From Deltaproteobacteria bacterium (lineage in GTDB: Bacteria; Desulfobacterota; Syntrophia; Syntrophales; Smithellaceae), in NCBI GenBank assembly GCA_026388535.1, contig JAPLJP010000168.1:1-53868 (forward strand): DNA of 53,868 nt, read 5' to 3'. The position numbers were made by a program, and so were the translations under genes. Positions 51,390 to 53,868 of this stretch are shown piece after piece. Numbering within the stretch: the first letter of the stretch is position 1; every line of letters begins with the position of its first letter. The notes beneath the pieces were generated by a model, which was given only the letters and a program-made list of their open reading frames with translations, had not been told where the DNA came from and did no database searches.

Positions 51390-51965
51390 ATGGATTCAAA
51401 AAAGAAAACTTTAATCATCGTGCTGGCAGTAATTGTGTTTTTGGCTATCGCGGCTTATTCTTTTTTCGCGGGCAATTACAATAAATTTGTCAAGTTGGAT
51501 ACGGCAATAAAAAGTTCTTGGGCGCAGGTGGAAAATCAATTACAGCGACGTTATGATCTGATTCCCAATCTGGTGGAAACTGTAAAGGGTTACGCCAAGC
51601 AGGAAAAAGATGTTATGGTGGAAGTGACCAACGCCCGCGCTAAAGTCGGCGGCGCCGGAACTGTTCCCGATAAGATCGCGGCAAATAATGAATTGTCCGG
51701 CGCATTGAGCAGAATGCTTTTAGTTGTGGAGAAATATCCCGATCTGAAATCCAATCAGAATTTCATGCACCTGCAGGACGAGTTGGCGGGAACGGAAAAC
51801 AGAATCGCCGTGGAGAGAATGAGATACAACGAAGCGGTAAAAATTTATAATCAGACAATAAAATCATTCCCGGCCAATTTACTAGCCGGTATGTTTGGTT
51901 TTAAAGAAGCTGTATTCTTTGAAGCGCCGAAGGAAGCCAAAGAAGCAGTAAAGGTTAAATTCTAG
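51390..51965 (+). CDS. lemA: LemA family protein
   Basis: A protein of 191 aa. One N-terminal membrane helix (LIIVLAVIVFLAIAAYSFFA) is followed by the helical LemA body: YNKFVKLDTAIKSSWAQVENQLQRRYDLIPNLVE-type start, ENRIAVERMRYNEAVKIYN near 130, and FPANLLAGMFGF near 160. An in-frame ATG at 51375 is rejected because AGGAGG lies after it and before 51390. LemA and TPM proteins often form one operon; here a nucleotidyltransferase gene separates them. Confidence 0.92.
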   Translation: MDSKKKTLIIVLAVIVFLAIAAYSFFAGNYNKFVKLDTAIKSSWAQVENQLQRRYDLIPNLVETVKGYAKQEKDVMVEVTNARAKVGGAGTVPDKIAANNELSGALSRMLLVVEKYPDLKSNQNFMHLQDELAGTENRIAVERMRYNEAVKIYNQTIKSFPANLLAGMFGFKEAVFFEAPKEAKEAVKVKF

Positions 51966-51994
51966 CCGCGAATTTAATTTGTGATATTTTATTG

Positions 51995-52202
51995 TTGAAA
52001 CTCCAATTCCGAAAGCGTATAACCTAAAGGTCACTATAGGCGTAGCGGAATTGGTAAGTTGTAATGAGACTCAAACTTTAAAAGCTAAGTACATTAAAGT
52101 TTGTTAGTCGAATTATCCAATAGCCAAAGGCTATTGGGAACAATCCCGCGAAGCGGAGGGTTTAATACGTCACAGCCTGCGTTGGGGTTCATACCCGTGA
52201 TT
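51995..52202 (-). repeat. Intergenic repeat family, copy E (reverse)
   Basis: Reads on the minus strand from ATCACGGGTATGAACCCC to GGAGTTTCAA. Hairpins: CCAATTCCG (52003) with CGGAATTGG (52046), AAACTTTAA (52073) with TTAAAGTTT (52094), and CCAATAGCC-AAA-GGCTATTGG (52117). It is the longest copy with the most hairpins. Confidence 0.85.
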
Positions 52203-52250
52203 CACCCCTGAATCTTTTTTAATATAAGGTTCAGGGGTGATTTTATTTAT
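52202..52250. terminator. Bidirectional terminator between lemA and the Nudix gene
   Basis: An 11-bp stem (TCACCCCTGAA at 52202 and TTCAGGGGTGA at 52230) with T-rich right flank (TTTTATTTA). It overlaps the end of the Nudix gene. Confidence 0.72.
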
Positions 52251-53130
52251 AGAAAGCTGTCTTCCACACGCCGTTTTCACTTAAAATGCGGGACGGTTCA
52301 TCAGGCTTTGGCGGCCTTTTATAATCTTTGATACTGTATTCTGGATCGTGCGGTAATTTTAGGATATTCCCTGCCAATTGCGGCAGAATGGGATAGATTG
52401 TTTTTGTTTTAGCCGCGGAGAAAAGCTCATCAATATCTCTAAAGGCGGATAACTCTTCTGTTGTTTTTAATGTGGGCGGCATTAAAATAATTTCTTTTTG
52501 GCGATTCATTTCCAGCGCGTTTTGAGGCGTTATCCAGAGAGATTCCGCAAGTTCCATCGCATCGGCCACAGGGGTTTGGCCGGGCGGCAATTTGGCCAGA
52601 AAAAAACGGGTGCTAAATCTCTTTTTTACAAATTCCGGCGTAATCCAGTGAGAGTAAGGAATCAGCGCTTCAGGGAAAAATGAAATTTCTTCTTTTCGGA
52701 CAATTTCCGCCAGTGTAATTTGAAAGGCGTTAAGCTGAATTCTATATTGATTAAATTTTTGAATAGTTTCTTTGTTGTTTAATAAAATATAATTGCCGAT
52801 AGTTTTACCGCCTAAAAGAATTCCAGTCTCTTCGAAAGTTTCCCTGATAGCGGCGATAAAAAATCCCAGTGCCTTTTCTCTTGGCAGGCTTTCGTCCCGC
52901 AAAAGTCTTCCGGGATGAAAAACATCAGATGTCTTGATATGTTGTTCAAGATGAGGATCGCTGTCGGCTTCTTCGAGTTGTCCACCGGGGAAGACATACG
53001 CGCCGGCCATGAAATTCTGATTCTGATGCCGCCGCGCCAAAAATATTTCCCAGTGACCGGCTTTCGATGGCCGAATTAAAATCACGGTTGCCGCGTTTTT
53101 CAAAACAGTTTTACTTGTCGTTGAATTCAT
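52243..53130 (-). CDS. NUDT19-like Nudix hydrolase
   Basis: A protein of 295 aa. The Nudix box is interrupted: FPGGQLEEADSD near residues 47-58 and RETFEETG at 96-103, with an insertion of about 35 residues between them. That is the NUDT19/RP2p-type arrangement, in which the enzyme cleaves CoA or acyl-CoA diphosphates. The C-terminal half (ESLWITPQNALEM) matches the same group. The ATG lies inside the end of the TusA-like gene (20-base overlap), which suggests coupling. Confidence 0.85.
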   Translation of the reverse strand: MNSTTSKTVLKNAATVILIRPSKAGHWEIFLARRHQNQNFMAGAYVFPGGQLEEADSDPHLEQHIKTSDVFHPGRLLRDESLPREKALGFFIAAIRETFEETGILLGGKTIGNYILLNNKETIQKFNQYRIQLNAFQITLAEIVRKEEISFFPEALIPYSHWITPEFVKKRFSTRFFLAKLPPGQTPVADAMELAESLWITPQNALEMNRQKEIILMPPTLKTTEELSAFRDIDELFSAAKTKTIYPILPQLAGNILKLPHDPEYSIKDYKRPPKPDEPSRILSENGVWKTAFYK

Positions 53131-53341
53131 AAGGTTTCAGAAGAAGTTTATATTCTTCTTCTGCTGTAGTTTCAATCTCTATTGAATATTTTTTCGATTC
53201 CGCCAACCGCGAGACATTCTCTTTGGCCACGTTGCTGTCCACCAAAACAGTAATTTCCCCTTTTGGATTATTTTCCATAGCTTGTTTTGTTTTTACAACA
53301 GGTATCGGGCAGCCAAATCCACGCGCATCTATTTCAGTCAT
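53111..53341 (-). CDS. TusA/SirA-like sulfur carrier protein
   Basis: A protein of 76 aa with the family motif DARGFGCPIPVVKTKQAM near residues 5-22, where the cysteine of CPxP carries persulfide sulfur. It may hand sulfur to tRNA thiolation, molybdenum cofactor or redox enzymes; the partner is not identifiable here. It lies between a YjeF-like gene and the Nudix gene on the minus strand, overlapping the latter by 20 bases. Confidence 0.88.
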   Translation of the reverse strand: MTEIDARGFGCPIPVVKTKQAMENNPKGEITVLVDSNVAKENVSRLAESKKYSIEIETTAEEEYKLLLKPYEFNDK

Positions 53342-53363
53342 AAAATAACTCCATTATTTATTT

Positions 53364-53868
53364 TTATTTGCCCAGTACATAGGGAATCGCCTGCACGATC
53401 TGGCAGATTTTAGTCGCTGGTGTCGCCCGCGCGTATTTCCCTGCTTCGCGATTAGCTTTTAGAGCGGTGATTGCGGCTTCGCGATGTTTCCATCCCGCGT
53501 CAATCAGAGCGCCTGCCATGCCGCTGATGGTATCTCCTGTTCCGCCTATTGCTTCCAGCGCCGGTATGTCCGGCTCAGAAATTGTAAAGATAATTTTACC
53601 GTCTTCAACAACGTGGTCGGTCGCGCCTTTTATGATTAAAGTTTTAGCCGCGTTTTTTTGCTGGTACGCGGCGGTGATTAATTCTTGCGTTTGGGCAATC
53701 TCCGCGCTGAAGAGGTGCCTGCTGATGTAGGCTGGATGGACGGCGTCTGTATCAGCCAGAAAAGCCATTTCACAAAGATCCGGCGTAAATATATCAAATA
53801 AAGGAGCCAGTCCCGCCGCTTTTGCTGCATACATCGAAGAAGCGTCCGCGATCATAACCGGCATTTTT
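53364..53868 (-). CDS. NAD(P)HX dehydratase-like / ribokinase-fold protein, 5' end cut by window
   Basis: The C-terminal 167 or so residues of a kinase-fold protein. TPDLCEMAFL, AKTLIIKGATDHVV and the GGTGDTISGMAGALI motif match the C-domain of YjeF (ADP-dependent NAD(P)HX dehydratase) and related carbohydrate kinases. The start lies beyond the right edge: the frame is open through the last base. It precedes the TusA-like gene by 22 bases and is probably in its operon. Confidence 0.8.
   Translation of the reverse strand, partial: KMPVMIADASSMYAAKAAGLAPLFDIFTPDLCEMAFLADTDAVHPAYISRHLFSAEIAQTQELITAAYQQKNAAKTLIIKGATDHVVEDGKIIFTISEPDIPALEAIGGTGDTISGMAGALIDAGWKHREAAITALKANREAGKYARATPATKICQIVQAIPYVLGK

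Noticed and set aside
47577-52202. CRISPR array
   Set aside because: Repeats are 140-210 bp, far apart, in both orientations and without regular spacers.

Overview
This window reads as a chromosomal segment of a Gram-negative anaerobe, most plausibly a Desulfobacterota (deltaproteobacterial, Syntrophales-like) species. The inference rests on the gene order around rpmF, acpP, fabF, glyA, nrdR, the rib genes and nusB, on lipoproteins and Sec signal peptides, on acyl-CoA metabolism combined with ferredoxin-type proteins, and on moderate GC. The genus cannot be fixed from the sequence alone.

Positions 1-18000 hold an accessory catabolic island for an activated carboxylic acid. It encodes two short-chain dehydrogenases, an SCP-x-type thiolase, two acyl-CoA ligases, two paralogous proteins that resemble the GXWXG/DUF4334 pattern, two nitroreductase-fold flavoproteins, a 2x[4Fe-4S] ferredoxin, a QueG-like iron-sulfur protein, a secreted alpha/beta hydrolase, an UlaG-like metallo-hydrolase, a FadR-type GntR regulator with a visible operator, and a ClpB-like disaggregase with a short middle domain. 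The island is littered with truncated copies of its own genes (thiolase twice, nitroreductase, ferredoxin), so it has been duplicated and rearranged.

Positions 18000-28600 carry small exported proteins (a triple helix-hairpin-helix protein, a small periplasmic protein, a YidB-like protein), a GT-C-type membrane glycosyltransferase, a B12-type radical SAM protein, and a minus-strand operon of GT2 glycosyltransferase, E1 alpha, E1 beta and nucleotide-sugar epimerase that could make or attach an unusual sugar. A PDZ lipoprotein follows.

Positions 28670-31206 look like a small integrated element. An intact tRNA-Glu lies at one end and a second copy of a tRNA-Glu 3' half at the other, with shared short repeats inside and a single radical SAM gene as cargo. 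A degenerate tRNA-Gln-like sequence and gltX follow.

Positions 33000-41700 are a core housekeeping run: yceD, rpmF, acpP, fabF, glyA, dCMP deaminase, nrdR, ribE, ribBA, ribH, nusB and a stand-alone M17 peptidase N-domain. The usual plsX-fabH-fabD-fabG block and ribD are absent from their expected places.

Positions 41800-53868 hold a PAS-PAS-GGDEF-EAL protein, a peptide-binding lipoprotein, a CmpB-HD fusion, a radical SAM protein, a TPM-domain protein, a nucleotidyltransferase, LemA, a NUDT19-like Nudix hydrolase, a TusA-like protein and a partial YjeF-type dehydratase. This part is interspersed with an intergenic repeat family of about 140-210 bp, five copies in the window, rich in hairpins whose stems show compensatory base changes. 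The last four copies alternate in orientation and bracket the radical SAM gene, the TPM gene and the nucleotidyltransferase-lemA pair.
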